Shown piece by piece: positions 1 to 8,707 of a stretch of 64,000 nt of DNA. The stretch is taken from the NCBI GenBank assembly GCA_963764685.1, contig CAVXTT010000021.1, forward strand, positions 248,001 through 312,000, given 5' to 3'. This DNA comes from CAVXTT01 sp963764685 (lineage in GTDB: Bacteria; Bacteroidota; Ignavibacteria; Ignavibacteriales; Ignavibacteriaceae). The notes beneath the pieces were generated by a model. It had not been told where the DNA came from, did not search any database, and worked only from the letters and a program-made list of their open reading frames with translations. Each line of letters opens with the position of its first letter. Within the stretch, counting starts at the first letter, position 1. A program made the position numbers and the translations under genes.

Positions 1-90
1 TGATTTTTCCCCAGAAACAAAGTGAAGGATATCGCAGATGGAGGAGAATTATTTTTTAAGAGAGATGTTACTATACTACGTATCTATATA

Positions 91-260
91 CAGCATTCCG
101 AGATAAGCATCCTGAAGGAAGCTTCAAGAAAAAAATACAATGCGTTGCCTTCAACCGGTTTGGAACCGGTTGATCCTGAGAGGCAGTAAAAAATAAGACC
201 ATCTAACAATTGTGTCTCGCTAGCACCCCGTTTGGAACGGGGCGAGGGAGAATAATTCAC
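91..260 (+). repeat. Long dispersed repeat, copy A (3' portion)
   Basis: This copy matches the 3' two thirds of the fullest copy at 29057-29292 with few differences. Its core holds two adjacent hairpins that share GTTTGGAAC: AACCGGTT-TGG-AACCGGTT, then CCCCGTT-TGG-AACGGGG. Between them lies the word GTCTCGCTAGCACC, which recurs in every copy. It has no coding potential and sits between genes like the other copies. Confidence 0.8.
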
Positions 261-360
261 GAGAGAATTTTACAATCATCTCCTTCCTGATATTTAAATC
301 CTGAACATATTTATTATTTATTAATACTGAGTAATTCGTACAAATATATTATTAAATCTC

Positions 361-518
361 CATTCATCATCCCTCACCCAGCTAAGGAAGCAGGGTGCTA
401 GCGAGACAATTATGCTGCATTTTTCTGTTTGCACAGCATTCCGAGATAAGCATCCTGAAGGAAGCTTCAAGAAAAAAATACAATGCGTTGCCTTCAACCG
501 GTTTGGAACCGGTTGATT
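361..518 (+). repeat. Long dispersed repeat, copy B (5' portion)
   Basis: This copy matches the 5' part of the repeat at 29057-29292. It starts with CATCCCTCACCCAGCTAAGG, passes through GGTGCTAGCGAGACAATTAT and AGATAAGCATCCTGAAGGAA, and stops after the AACCGGTT-TGG-AACCGGTT hairpin. Copies A and B overlap in content over about 85 nearly identical bases. Confidence 0.8.
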
Positions 519-724
519 ACCTCCTTCCTGATATCTAATCTTGAATATCCGGAAACACCCTCCCGGGCGCAATGATATTTTGCAGCTCAATCACTAAATT
601 CTTACTAAAGGATTTTCTCCGCAGGTTAAAATAATTGAGCAGTTTTAGTTAATTTAACAGTATATGTTTGGGGACTTTTTATATTATACTAAGAGGATTC
701 TTTCAATAACTTATCATTCTTTCA

Positions 725-2230
725 ATGAAGAAATTTGAATTTAAGCCATTTTCAGAAATGACCCCTGCCGACTATGCTGAGGTTGGATTTAAATCAGGAT
801 TAGAAATACATCAGCAGCTGCTTACAGAGAAAAAATTATTCTGCAGATGCCCCGCCGGTAAATACAGCGAAACTTATGATGCCGAAATATTACGTCATAT
901 GAGACCTACTCTTTCAGAGCTAGGAGAGTATGACGGTACCGCACTCATGGAATTCAAAACAAAGAAAAATATTATATACAGGATCAAGAGGGAAACTGTC
1001 TGCACATACGAAATGGATGACACTCCTCCTTTCCTTATGAATGATGATGCACTTGATGCTGCGGTGGGAATAGGCATGTTGTTCAAATGTAATATTGTCG
1101 ATGAAATTCATATTGCAAGAAAACAATATCTCGATGGAAGCATACCTACCGGGTTCCAGCGCACTGCAATATTTGCGCTCGACGGCTCGATTCCCTACCA
1201 CGGCAGGGAGATCAGCATTATCCAGATGTCAATTGAAGAGGATTCCTGCAGGGAAGTCAGCGACTTCGGACACGACAGGGTTTATCTTACCGACAGATTA
1301 GGTATGCCGCTTATTGAAACTGTTACAGGTCCCGATATGAAGACCCCGCAGGAAGTCGCCGAGGTCGTTGATATCTGCAGACAGCTTGTCAGATCGACCG
1401 GCAAGGTAAGAGCCGGAATAGGCTGCGCCAGGCAGGATGTTAATGTTAGTGTTGATGGTGGAACACGCATCGAGATTAAAGGTGTTCATAAATTAACAGC
1501 TATCCCGCTGCTTACATATAATGAAGCAATGCGCCAATGGAATTTATTGAAGCTCAGGGAGGAGCTTAATTCAAGGGGTATTACAAAAGAAACCTTTAAA
1601 GCACATTCGGATACAATTACTAAGTTTATCAGGAAAACAAATTATCAGCCTATAAGGCTGGCGCTTAACCAGGGATATATCGTTAAATGTGTTGTACTTA
1701 AAGGTTACAAGGATATCCTCCATTGGAAGACCCAGACAGATACTTATTTCTCCCGCGAAATATCCGACCGTGTAAGGGTGGTTGCCTGTCTTACGCATCT
1801 GCCTAATATTGTTCATTCCGACAGCAAGGGTGATACGCTCAGTTCTGCGGAATGGCAGAATATCAGGAAGGCACTCAATGCAGAGAACGGCGATTGTATA
1901 GTTCTTGTATGGGGAAATGAACAGGATACTGCAACTGCAGTCAATGAAATTATTATCCGTGCAAAAGAAGCTGCCATCGGTATTCCTTCAGAAACACGAC
2001 AGGCATTAAGAGACGGAACTAACGGGTTCGAAAGAATACTCCCCGGTGCAGACAGAATGTATCCAGATACCGACCTTCCGCCTCAGAGTGTTACGGGCAG
2101 AACGCCGGAAGAGAATAAAATCGGAAATACCTATGGATTACTGGTCAAGAGACACCTGGTACAACGAGCTGAAAATACCAAACGATACGATCCGTTCTCT
2201 TGCAGTTTCTCCATATGCGCAGCTGTTTAA
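725..2230 (+). CDS. gatE: Archaeal-type Glu-tRNA(Gln) amidotransferase subunit E, N-terminal part (frameshifted)
   Basis: GatE is the kinase and transamidase subunit of GatDE. It activates Glu-tRNA(Gln) with ATP and converts it to Gln-tRNA(Gln) with ammonia from GatD. The fragment shows the GatB/GatE core: GLEIH at residues 25-29, KLFCRC at 37-42, SIEEDS and RIEIKGV further on. A GAD (AspRS-type) insertion at about residues 310-420 distinguishes GatE from GatB, followed by PGADRMYPDTDLPP. The true reading frame is left near the AAAA run at 2117-2120, and the last 37 or so residues here are out of frame. Removing one A joins it to the next fragment and gives about 637 residues, normal for GatE. 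Start chosen at ATG 725; the upstream ribosome site is weak. Confidence 0.9.
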   Translation: MKKFEFKPFSEMTPADYAEVGFKSGLEIHQQLLTEKKLFCRCPAGKYSETYDAEILRHMRPTLSELGEYDGTALMEFKTKKNIIYRIKRETVCTYEMDDTPPFLMNDDALDAAVGIGMLFKCNIVDEIHIARKQYLDGSIPTGFQRTAIFALDGSIPYHGREISIIQMSIEEDSCREVSDFGHDRVYLTDRLGMPLIETVTGPDMKTPQEVAEVVDICRQLVRSTGKVRAGIGCARQDVNVSVDGGTRIEIKGVHKLTAIPLLTYNEAMRQWNLLKLREELNSRGITKETFKAHSDTITKFIRKTNYQPIRLALNQGYIVKCVVLKGYKDILHWKTQTDTYFSREISDRVRVVACLTHLPNIVHSDSKGDTLSSAEWQNIRKALNAENGDCIVLVWGNEQDTATAVNEIIIRAKEAAIGIPSETRQALRDGTNGFERILPGADRMYPDTDLPPQSVTGRTPEENKIGNTYGLLVKRHLVQRAENTKRYDPFSCSFSICAAV

Positions 2231-2636
2231 AGATGCAGTAACAAAGTGGAATATCAATCCCGTACTTGCAGCGGTAACAATAATCAGGTTCCCTAAATAC
2301 CTCGAGAGAAAATTTCATCTAATGGTAAATAAAAAAATATTGAGTGATATTCTTACTGCATACCGTGACGGCCTGATTCCCAAAGATGCAATACCTCTTC
2401 TGATGAAAAAACTTGCTGCAGGTGTTACAGATATTGCGGATATACTTCCGCAGCCTGTTAATGAAGAGGAGATCAATCAAACTTTTACGAAAGCAGAAGA
2501 ACAGTTATCAGGAATGAAATTATTTAATGAGGAGAACAGGAGTAAGCTGCTGCTTGCCCTTGTTATGAATATGCTCAGGGGAAGAGTTGAAGGAAGAAAG
2601 ATCGCAGAAATGACAGAGGTGTTCAATGGTAAGTAA
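2046..2636 (+). CDS. gatE: GatE C-terminal tail domain (second part of frameshifted gatE)
   Basis: This frame supplies the missing C-terminus of GatE. Genuine sequence begins at about 2112 with KSEIPMDYW, and what precedes it in this frame is noise. The rest is the helical tail plus YqeY-like domain used by GatB/GatE to hold the tRNA elbow, including the segment LTAYRDGLIPKDAIPLLMKK. It ends 11 bases inside gatD, so gatE and gatD are translationally coupled. A single-base indel at the homopolymer is the simplest explanation, and a stop-and-restart is unlikely because no ribosome site precedes this frame. Confidence 0.85.
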   Translation: MQTECIQIPTFRLRVLRAERRKRIKSEIPMDYWSRDTWYNELKIPNDTIRSLAVSPYAQLFKDAVTKWNINPVLAAVTIIRFPKYLERKFHLMVNKKILSDILTAYRDGLIPKDAIPLLMKKLAAGVTDIADILPQPVNEEEINQTFTKAEEQLSGMKLFNEENRSKLLLALVMNMLRGRVEGRKIAEMTEVFNGK

Positions 2637-4014
2637 CAGCGATTACAAAGGATACCGCGGCGCTTCTCTCGATACCCTGAAGAACTTCAAGGCAAGGGTG
2701 TGGAGCGATGTTATAATAAAGACTGATAACGGAAAGTATACCGGCATAATACTTCCCCGTTCTGAAACTGCAGATCCGTTTCATATTGTATTGAAATTAC
2801 GCTCCGGCTATAATATTGGAATTGCAGCCTCTACAGTAACTGACATTGAAATATTCGGACATAAAGAAGCTCATTATAAGATACCCGAGAAGGATTTTCC
2901 ATTCGATCCTAAAAAGCCGAAGGTAAAACTGCTTGGCACAGGCGGCACTATTGCCAGCAGGCTCGATTACCGTACTGGAGCAGTTATACCTGCATTCTCT
3001 CCCGGTGAGCTTTATGGCTCTGTCCCTGAACTTGCGGATTACTGCAATCTCGATACTGAAAAGCTTTATGGAGTATTCAGTGAAAATATGGGTCCCGATC
3101 AATGGAAAGGAACAGCCGAAGCGATAGGTAAAGAGATCGAAAAGGGGGTGCAGGGAATAGTTATAGGACACGGTACCGATACAATGCATCATACTGCTGC
3201 AATTCTTTCCTTTATGGTTCAGAATTCACCGGTACCTATTGTAATGGTAGGCTCACAGAGATCAAGCGACAGACCTTCTTCAGATGCTGCATTAAATTTA
3301 ATGCATTCAGTTAAGACAGCTGCCGAATCAGACATAGCAGAAATTATGGTCTGTATGTTTGGTCCTACTTCTGATGTCTACGGACTACTGCACCGCGGCA
3401 CCAGGGTAAGAAAGATGCATTCAAGCTACCGCTCTACTTTCAGAACTATCGGCGATATACCGATTGCTAAGGTAAGCAGGACAGAAATTACTCCTCTGCG
3501 CCAGGATTATAAACGAAGAAGAAATGACAAGAATGTAATAATCAATACTGCCTTTGAAGAAAAAGTAACCATCGTTTATTATTATCCCAATATGATGCCC
3601 GATATTATTGATTCCCTGATCGATAATGATTATAAGGGAATCATCATTGCAGGCACAGGACTGGGACACGTAAACAAGCCCCTCTACCCTGCATTAAAAA
3701 GAGCACGCGAAAAGAACATAGCTGTGTATATGACGGTACAAACCCTGTGGGGATTTGTACAGATGTATGTCTATGACACAGGCAGGGATATGATGGAGCT
3801 TGGTGTAATTCCTGCTGCAAATATGCTCCCTGAAGTTGCATATATGAAATTATGCTGGGCGCTGGGACAAAGTAATGACAGGGAAAAAGTTAAAGAGATT
3901 ATGCTTAACCCCTATGCAGGAGAGATAACCGAACGGGAACCAAGCAACGGCTACCTGATCTACCAGGGGGGATTGCCCGAAGTTGAAGAGTTTATCAGAC
4001 AGTATAGAAAATAA
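2626..4014 (+). CDS. gatD: Archaeal-type Glu-tRNA(Gln) amidotransferase subunit D
   Basis: GatD is the glutaminase half of GatDE and releases ammonia from glutamine for GatE. At 462 residues it is full length. An N-terminal beta-rich domain of about 95 residues characteristic of GatD precedes a type I asparaginase fold. The catalytic threonine motifs are both present: LLGTGGTIAS near residues 101-110 and GHGTDTM near 182-188, followed by VMVGSQRSSDRPSSDAALN. The N-terminal domain and the adjacent gatE separate it from simple L-asparaginases. The gene overlaps gatE by 11 bases, forming a two-gene operon. GatD and GatE are described as the archaeal enzyme, so finding them among bacterial genes is unusual. 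Confidence 0.92.
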   Translation: MVSNSDYKGYRGASLDTLKNFKARVWSDVIIKTDNGKYTGIILPRSETADPFHIVLKLRSGYNIGIAASTVTDIEIFGHKEAHYKIPEKDFPFDPKKPKVKLLGTGGTIASRLDYRTGAVIPAFSPGELYGSVPELADYCNLDTEKLYGVFSENMGPDQWKGTAEAIGKEIEKGVQGIVIGHGTDTMHHTAAILSFMVQNSPVPIVMVGSQRSSDRPSSDAALNLMHSVKTAAESDIAEIMVCMFGPTSDVYGLLHRGTRVRKMHSSYRSTFRTIGDIPIAKVSRTEITPLRQDYKRRRNDKNVIINTAFEEKVTIVYYYPNMMPDIIDSLIDNDYKGIIIAGTGLGHVNKPLYPALKRAREKNIAVYMTVQTLWGFVQMYVYDTGRDMMELGVIPAANMLPEVAYMKLCWALGQSNDREKVKEIMLNPYAGEITEREPSNGYLIYQGGLPEVEEFIRQYRK

Positions 4015-4086
4015 GTATCCTGTTTTCTCAATGTACCTTTTACGGAAACGGGAATACTAATACCTGAAAATAATTAGGAGATGTAA

Positions 4087-6117
4087 ATGCCTGTCCTTTC
4101 AGATAAGATTGATAACCTTGCCATAAATACCATCCGATTCCTTGCAGTCGATGCTGTCCAGAAAGCAAATTCAGGGCACCCCGGTATGCCAATGGGATGT
4201 GCACCGATTGCCTATGTGCTTTTTTCCAAGTATATGAATTATAATCCTGAAGACCCGCAGTGGATAAACAGGGACAGGTTTATACTCTCTGCCGGACACG
4301 GTTCAATGCTTCTGTATAGTATGCTGCACCTCAGCGGTTACGATCTTTCAATGGAACAGATAAAGAACTTCAGGCAGTGGGGATCCATTACTCCCGGCCA
4401 TCCGGAAAATGTACTGACACCGGGAGTTGAAACTACCACCGGTCCTTTGGGACAGGGCTTTGCAAACGCAGTGGGTATGGCAATTGCCGAAGCTCACCTG
4501 GCAGCAGTGTTTAATAAAAAAGATTTTAAGGTTATAGATCATTTTATTTACGGCATCTGCAGCGACGGCGACCTGATGGAAGGGGTCTCTCACGAAGCAG
4601 CTTCACTTGCAGGACATCTGAAGCTGGGGAAATTAATCTTCTTCTATGATAACAACAGCATTACCATTGACGGCAAAACCTCACTTGCCTTCTCCGAGGA
4701 TATTGCCAAAAGATTTGAAGCGTACAACTGGCATATTCAGAAAATAGATGACGGTAATAATGTTGATGCAATCCAGGCAGCCATAGAGAATGCACAGAAA
4801 GATGATAGACCATCAATAATAATTACACGTACACATATCGGGTACGGTAGTCCCCATAAACAGGACACTGCAGAGGCTCACGGCTCACCGCTTGGCGAAG
4901 ATGAAGTTAAACTGACCAAGAAGAACCTGGGATGGGATGAAGATGCAAAGTTTTACATACCCACAGAGATATCGGACCTGTTTAAAGAAGTTAAAGAGAA
5001 CGGCATCAGGAAAGACAAGAAGTGGAAGGAGCTTTTTAATAAGTATTCCTCATTGCATAAAGAAGATACCCGGGCATTAACAGATTTCCTTTCCGGTAAA
5101 TACGATGAGCAGTGGTTAAACAAGCTTCCTGCTTTTGCCGATGAGGGAAAAGGTATTGCCACCCGCACGGCATCAGGCAAGGTAATGAACGAAATAGCTC
5201 CTTATATCCCTCAGCTTATGGGGGGCTCTGCAGATCTAAATCCATCGACCAATACTTACCTTAAAATGTCTGACAACTTCTCCGCAGAAAACAGAAGCGC
5301 CCGTAATATCCATTTCGGAATAAGAGAGCACGCTATGGGAAGCATAATGAACGGGATGGCATTGTACGGAGGATATATTCCGTATGGTTCTACCTTCCTG
5401 GTGTTTTCAGACTACCTGCGTCCCGCAATACGCCTGGGAGCAATATCAAGAGTAAAGCCTGTATATGTATTTACGCACGACAGCATTGGACTGGGAGAAG
5501 ATGGTCCCACGCATCAGCCCATAGAGCATCTTGCCGCATTAAGGGCAATACCGAAAGTAGTAGTAATCCGTCCCGCTGATGCAAATGAAACAAGCTATGC
5601 CTGGCAGGCGGCAATAGAGCATAAGGATAGTCCTGCCATACTTATCCTTACCCGGCAGGCGCTGCCTGTACTTGATCAGAATATTTACGGCTCTGCCAAA
5701 GGAGTCCTTAAGGGGGCATATATCCTGAAGGATACTGATGATCCCGAACTGATACTTATGGCTTCAGGTTCCGAGGTAGGAGTTACGTTAAAGGCAGCAG
5801 ATGAGCTGCTTAAGCAGGGAATAAAAGTAAGAGTAGTAAGCTTTCCTTCCTGGCAGTTGTTTGAAAAACAGGACAGCAGCTACAGGGAAAGTGTTCTCCC
5901 GCCGCATATTAAAGCAAGGGTATCGGTAGAAGCAGGTGTAACAATGGGATGGGAAAAGTATACAGGTGATATGGGTGCATCGATCGGGATAGAGAGATTC
6001 GGTCACTCAGCACCCGAAAAAATAGTAATGGATAAATACGGCTTCAACACTCAGAACATAACTGATACGGCAATAGCTGTATTAAAGAGGACCCGCGAGC
6101 TTCAGTCAGCCGGCTGA
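4087..6117 (+). CDS. tkt: Transketolase
   Basis: Thiamine-diphosphate enzyme that moves two-carbon units between sugar phosphates in the pentose phosphate pathway. The 676 residues match the family. Visible motifs are the N-terminal NSGHPGMPMG, AGHGSMLLYSMLH near residue 70, the diphosphate-binding SDGDLMEG near 159, the active-site glutamate in FGIREHAMG near 413, and FTHDSIGLGEDGPTHQP. A good ribosome site (TTAGGAGATG) stands just before ATG 4087. It follows gatD after 72 bases, so it may be cotranscribed. Its end overlaps the convergent DinB gene by 16 bases. It works with rpiB and tal-pgi near the other end of the window. Confidence 0.97.
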   Translation: MPVLSDKIDNLAINTIRFLAVDAVQKANSGHPGMPMGCAPIAYVLFSKYMNYNPEDPQWINRDRFILSAGHGSMLLYSMLHLSGYDLSMEQIKNFRQWGSITPGHPENVLTPGVETTTGPLGQGFANAVGMAIAEAHLAAVFNKKDFKVIDHFIYGICSDGDLMEGVSHEAASLAGHLKLGKLIFFYDNNSITIDGKTSLAFSEDIAKRFEAYNWHIQKIDDGNNVDAIQAAIENAQKDDRPSIIITRTHIGYGSPHKQDTAEAHGSPLGEDEVKLTKKNLGWDEDAKFYIPTEISDLFKEVKENGIRKDKKWKELFNKYSSLHKEDTRALTDFLSGKYDEQWLNKLPAFADEGKGIATRTASGKVMNEIAPYIPQLMGGSADLNPSTNTYLKMSDNFSAENRSARNIHFGIREHAMGSIMNGMALYGGYIPYGSTFLVFSDYLRPAIRLGAISRVKPVYVFTHDSIGLGEDGPTHQPIEHLAALRAIPKVVVIRPADANETSYAWQAAIEHKDSPAILILTRQALPVLDQNIYGSAKGVLKGAYILKDTDDPELILMASGSEVGVTLKAADELLKQGIKVRVVSFPSWQLFEKQDSSYRESVLPPHIKARVSVEAGVTMGWEKYTGDMGASIGIERFGHSAPEKIVMDKYGFNTQNITDTAIAVLKRTRELQSAG

Positions 6118-6557
6118 AAGATATGGGTGAAGTGATGGTCCATATGATCGACATAATCCTTGATAAGGAAATCAAGGTCGATCTCATTACCTTCAGGGGC
6201 AATGCATTTATACGTTAGCTGGTGCTCTTTAATATTCTGAAGTATGCGTACCACCTGGATATTCAGCATTCTCCAGAGGGAGAGCATCTCCTCGAATGAG
6301 TGGTGCTGATAGTCCTGCGCCTCAACCCATTGATCCTGGTTATATGATATTATCTTATAGGGTTTCTCTTCGAACTGCACCTTAACAAACCTGTGTATAT
6401 TATTAAGAGCCGAATCAATAAGATGACCGAACTCCTGCTTCCGTGACCACTGCCCTTTGGGTGCATAGCTCAGTTCCGATTCGTGAATATTCTTAAGCAG
6501 GAAGGGTATCTCATTTATATGTTTCTCCAGACGTTCGATAGACTGCTGCAAGTTCAT
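6102..6557 (-). CDS. DinB-fold protein (DinB_2-like)
   Basis: The 151-residue helical protein has the DinB/YfiT four-helix layout. An early histidine (FGHLIDSALNNIHRF, about 45-60) and C-terminal histidines (VDHMDHHFTH) are the probable metal ligands. WSRKQEFGHLIDSA is typical of the DinB_2 subset, which includes bacillithiol-transferase-like proteins. The substrate is unknown and cannot be read from the sequence. It overlaps the upstream DinB-fold gene by 4 bases, so the two are probably cotranslated. It converges on tkt with a 16-base overlap of ends. Confidence 0.8.
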   Translation of the reverse strand: MNLQQSIERLEKHINEIPFLLKNIHESELSYAPKGQWSRKQEFGHLIDSALNNIHRFVKVQFEEKPYKIISYNQDQWVEAQDYQHHSFEEMLSLWRMLNIQVVRILQNIKEHQLTYKCIAPEGNEIDLDFLIKDYVDHMDHHFTHIFQPAD

Positions 6558-6997
6558 TCAGTTAGCCTCCTGTGATAATTTATTTGTCCCACGTGGTAAT
6601 TTAAATGGCTTACCAGGTAAATTAAAAAATGCACAGTATTTACATCTTTTTCAAGGATATCCGAAGGGTATATCTTTTCAAAATCGGAATCCTTTAACCC
6701 TGCCAGTCCTTTCCTCACCGCAGCCAGGGTATCATCTATCGAGCTTAATATCTGTTCCCTGGGAACATCCCGTATAATGAACTCCGAATCCCTGTCCCTC
6801 ACGTACCCGCTCTGCCCCAGTACATTTCCTATCCACTGGTTAAGATTACCGATAAGGTGCAGGGCAAGAGTACCCGCAGAATTATTCACCCCCTTCGGAA
6901 TTTTCCATAGATGTGCAGTATCCTTATATAGACTTATCTCTTCCCTGAGGCGTGCAATATCCCGTTCGAAATTTTCAATGAAGGCATCGGAAAGCAT
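6554..6997 (-). CDS. DinB-fold protein, DUF1572-like
   Basis: A 147-residue helical protein resembling the DUF1572 branch of the DinB superfamily. The putative metal ligands are a histidine in LALHLIGNLNQWIG (about 45-58) and two in the C-terminal VSHLNYHVGQINYHRR. No enzymatic activity can be assigned. It is the first gene of a two-gene leftward unit with the other DinB-fold gene, with a 4-base overlap. The pair probably arose by ancient duplication but is now well diverged. Confidence 0.82.
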   Translation of the reverse strand: MLSDAFIENFERDIARLREEISLYKDTAHLWKIPKGVNNSAGTLALHLIGNLNQWIGNVLGQSGYVRDRDSEFIIRDVPREQILSSIDDTLAAVRKGLAGLKDSDFEKIYPSDILEKDVNTVHFLIYLVSHLNYHVGQINYHRRLTE

Positions 6998-7036
6998 CTT
7001 TAGTCCTCTTCTGTTTTATGCAAATATAATAAATTA

Positions 7037-7070
7037 GTGCGATGGTACGATTGTTCGATGGTACGATGGT
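7037..7070. repeat. GATGGTACGAT word cluster
   Basis: Short imperfect repeats of GATGGTACGAT just upstream of the DinB pair. They are the reverse complement of the word array at 7172-7257, so the two blocks form a potential large inverted repeat around about 100 bases. Confidence 0.7.
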
Positions 7071-7171
7071 AAAATCATTTTTATATCCTACATGTTTCTA
7101 GTACCTTATCAAAATTTAACGGACGATCGGGGGATCGCTCCTACAGCCAGTAAAAAGTATGCAATACAATC

Positions 7172-7257
7172 ACCATCGTACCATCATACCATCATACCAT
7201 CATACCATCGTACTATCGTACCATCGAACTATCGTACCATCGTACCATCGAACCATC
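7172..7257. repeat. ACCATCGT / ACCATCAT tandem word array
   Basis: About ten contiguous variants of an 8-9 base word (ACCATCGT, ACCATCAT, ACTATCGT). The array stops at the stop codon of the leftward lamin-tail gene. The same word recurs at 54781-54829 and, in reverse complement, at 7037-7070, 12012-12050 and near 30810. Confidence 0.85.
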
Positions 7258-7260
7258 AAA

Positions 7261-8577
7261 CTAATTCAGTTTCCTCGCCACCACTACCACTGTCTTAAGT
7301 ACTTCTGCAGAGGACGAGATTCCGTTTACTGCTTCGAGAAATATAATATAAATGCCCATCCTGAGCGGTTGCCCTTCATCATTGCAGCCGTCGAAAATAA
7401 TTGAACCTGTATTTGCACTTGAGTAGTTATCCGTAACCGTACGGACCTGCCTTCCCTGGCTGTCGAAAATCCTTATCCTTACTGATGCAGCCGCACTGTT
7501 CAGCTTATAATTAATGATGCAGTGATCCTCAAAGCCGTCATTATCAGGAGAGAAAGGGTTAGGAGAAACCGTGATATTATTACCTGAGTTAGGGTTAACG
7601 CAAAGTATGCTGTTTGCTCTCCCGGGTGTGGCCCCCTCCTGAGAAGCCGAGGAACTCCAGTTGGATCTTTCATTGCTGCCTATAAAAGGACTTATCCTTT
7701 CCAATGAAATATTTTTTGTGACAGCTGCCGACCTGCTGTGCCATTTATCGGAATAAATGAGCGAGTCGACCACATTCCCCTTTACATCTTTTAAGAGTAT
7801 CAGCTCGCCTGTGTTTGTAAGCCCCAGTCCGGAATTGTTTCTAATACTTACAAGACCCTGGATTAACCTGTACTTAGAATATAATATTGAATCTGCTGCC
7901 ATAAGGAAATATTCTCCCGGGGGTACCACTAGGGAGGTATCGGTTAATTTATTAAAGCTTCCCTTTTCATCTTCGATCCTCCAGCCGCCGATATTGATTG
8001 AATCACCGGACGTATTAACAAACTCAATGAACTCTGAGTTATCTATATCGGGGTCTGCCATTATTTCATTTATGATCAGCTCATTCTTTTGATAATCTCT
8101 TGTATTGGTCATTGAATTTACGCAGCCGGGGGTACTCTTTGAATTGCTGAGACAGGATGTCCAATTACTGCTGTCTCCGGATACTCTCTCAGGTAAGATC
8201 CTCTCAAGTGAATAACCCTTCTTACCTCCCCAGGCAGGTTTATACGAAACGCTGTCAATTATGCCTTCCCTGAAATCATACAGTATTACCCCATCCCCAT
8301 TATTCCCGAGTGAAATATTACCTAAGGTAATGATCTTATATTCTGCACCGGGATGCAGATATTTGAATGAGCTGTCTGAAGTTAAAATTAAATATTCATT
8401 CGTGTTGACATATAGATCGGATGATGCAATTGTGCTTGCATTGCCTGAGGAAATATCCGCTAGCTTCCAGTCCTTTAGATTTATTGAATCCCCTGAAGTA
8501 TTCAGAAGCTCAATCCATTCAGGCTCATTATTTTCAGGCTCATTATTTTCAGGTTCATTATTTTCAGGTTCATACAT
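7261..8577 (-). CDS. Lamin-tail-domain surface protein, C-terminal part (frameshifted)
   Basis: This is the C-terminal 438 residues of a very large secreted protein whose N-terminal part lies at 8708-11959. Two lamin-tail domains (LTD) are visible. The first begins at EPEWIELLNTSGDSINLKDW and the second at LIINEIMADPDIDNSEFIEF. A FlgD/Ig-like C-terminal domain follows, with VSPNPFSPDNDGFEDH, VRIRIFDSQGRQVRT and MGIYIIF, resembling the anchoring or secretion modules of gliding-group surface proteins. The leading EPENN repeats come from a 15-base minisatellite. The stop codon abuts a repeat array. About three indels between 8600 and 8830 separate it from its N-terminal half. Confidence 0.75.
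   Translation of the reverse strand: MYEPENNEPENNEPENNEPEWIELLNTSGDSINLKDWKLADISSGNASTIASSDLYVNTNEYLILTSDSSFKYLHPGAEYKIITLGNISLGNNGDGVILYDFREGIIDSVSYKPAWGGKKGYSLERILPERVSGDSSNWTSCLSNSKSTPGCVNSMTNTRDYQKNELIINEIMADPDIDNSEFIEFVNTSGDSINIGGWRIEDEKGSFNKLTDTSLVVPPGEYFLMAADSILYSKYRLIQGLVSIRNNSGLGLTNTGELILLKDVKGNVVDSLIYSDKWHSRSAAVTKNISLERISPFIGSNERSNWSSSASQEGATPGRANSILCVNPNSGNNITVSPNPFSPDNDGFEDHCIINYKLNSAAASVRIRIFDSQGRQVRTVTDNYSSANTGSIIFDGCNDEGQPLRMGIYIIFLEAVNGISSSAEVLKTVVVVARKLN
8518..8575 (-). repeat. 15-base in-frame minisatellite encoding EPENN
   Basis: Nearly four copies of TTCAGGCTCATTATT (the later ones with GGTT) run head to tail inside the lamin-tail gene. On the coding strand each adds five residues (PENNE) to the loop between the NEIMY strand and the PEWIELLN strand. 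The sibling LTD repeats have only a short loop there (SPEGGEPEW, SPASPEPEW). The unit is a multiple of three, so copy-number change would keep the frame. Confidence 0.85.
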
Positions 8578-8707
8578 TATTTCGTTAATAATTATCTGTT
8601 TGAGCCTATACCTGGCTGAACTGTACTTTCCATAATATTGTTGTAAGGGTCTTCATCATTTGTAAATATCTACTTCCACACGATATTGTGCAACTCGTTT
8701 ATTGTTT

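Larger units (their letters stand above)
1..724. other. Gene-free leader with dispersed repeat copies
   Basis: No convincing gene is visible in this stretch. Its open frames are short and lack family resemblance. It holds two partial copies of a long dispersed repeat (listed separately) separated by AT-rich sequence. The last 100 bases before gatE are AT-rich and probably hold its promoter, but no confident -10/-35 pair was identified. Confidence 0.6.

Noticed and set aside
321..590. 89-codon minus-strand open frame
   Set aside because: Covers a copy of the dispersed repeat and has no family resemblance or ribosome site.
2626..4014. Alternative reading of gatD as a plain L-asparaginase
   Set aside because: The extra N-terminal domain, the length of 462 residues and the overlap with gatE fit GatD better.
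7092..7404. Overlapping plus-strand frames rich in SYHHTIIPSYHRT-like peptides
   Set aside because: They are translations of the ACCATCGT word array and continue antisense into the lamin-tail gene.
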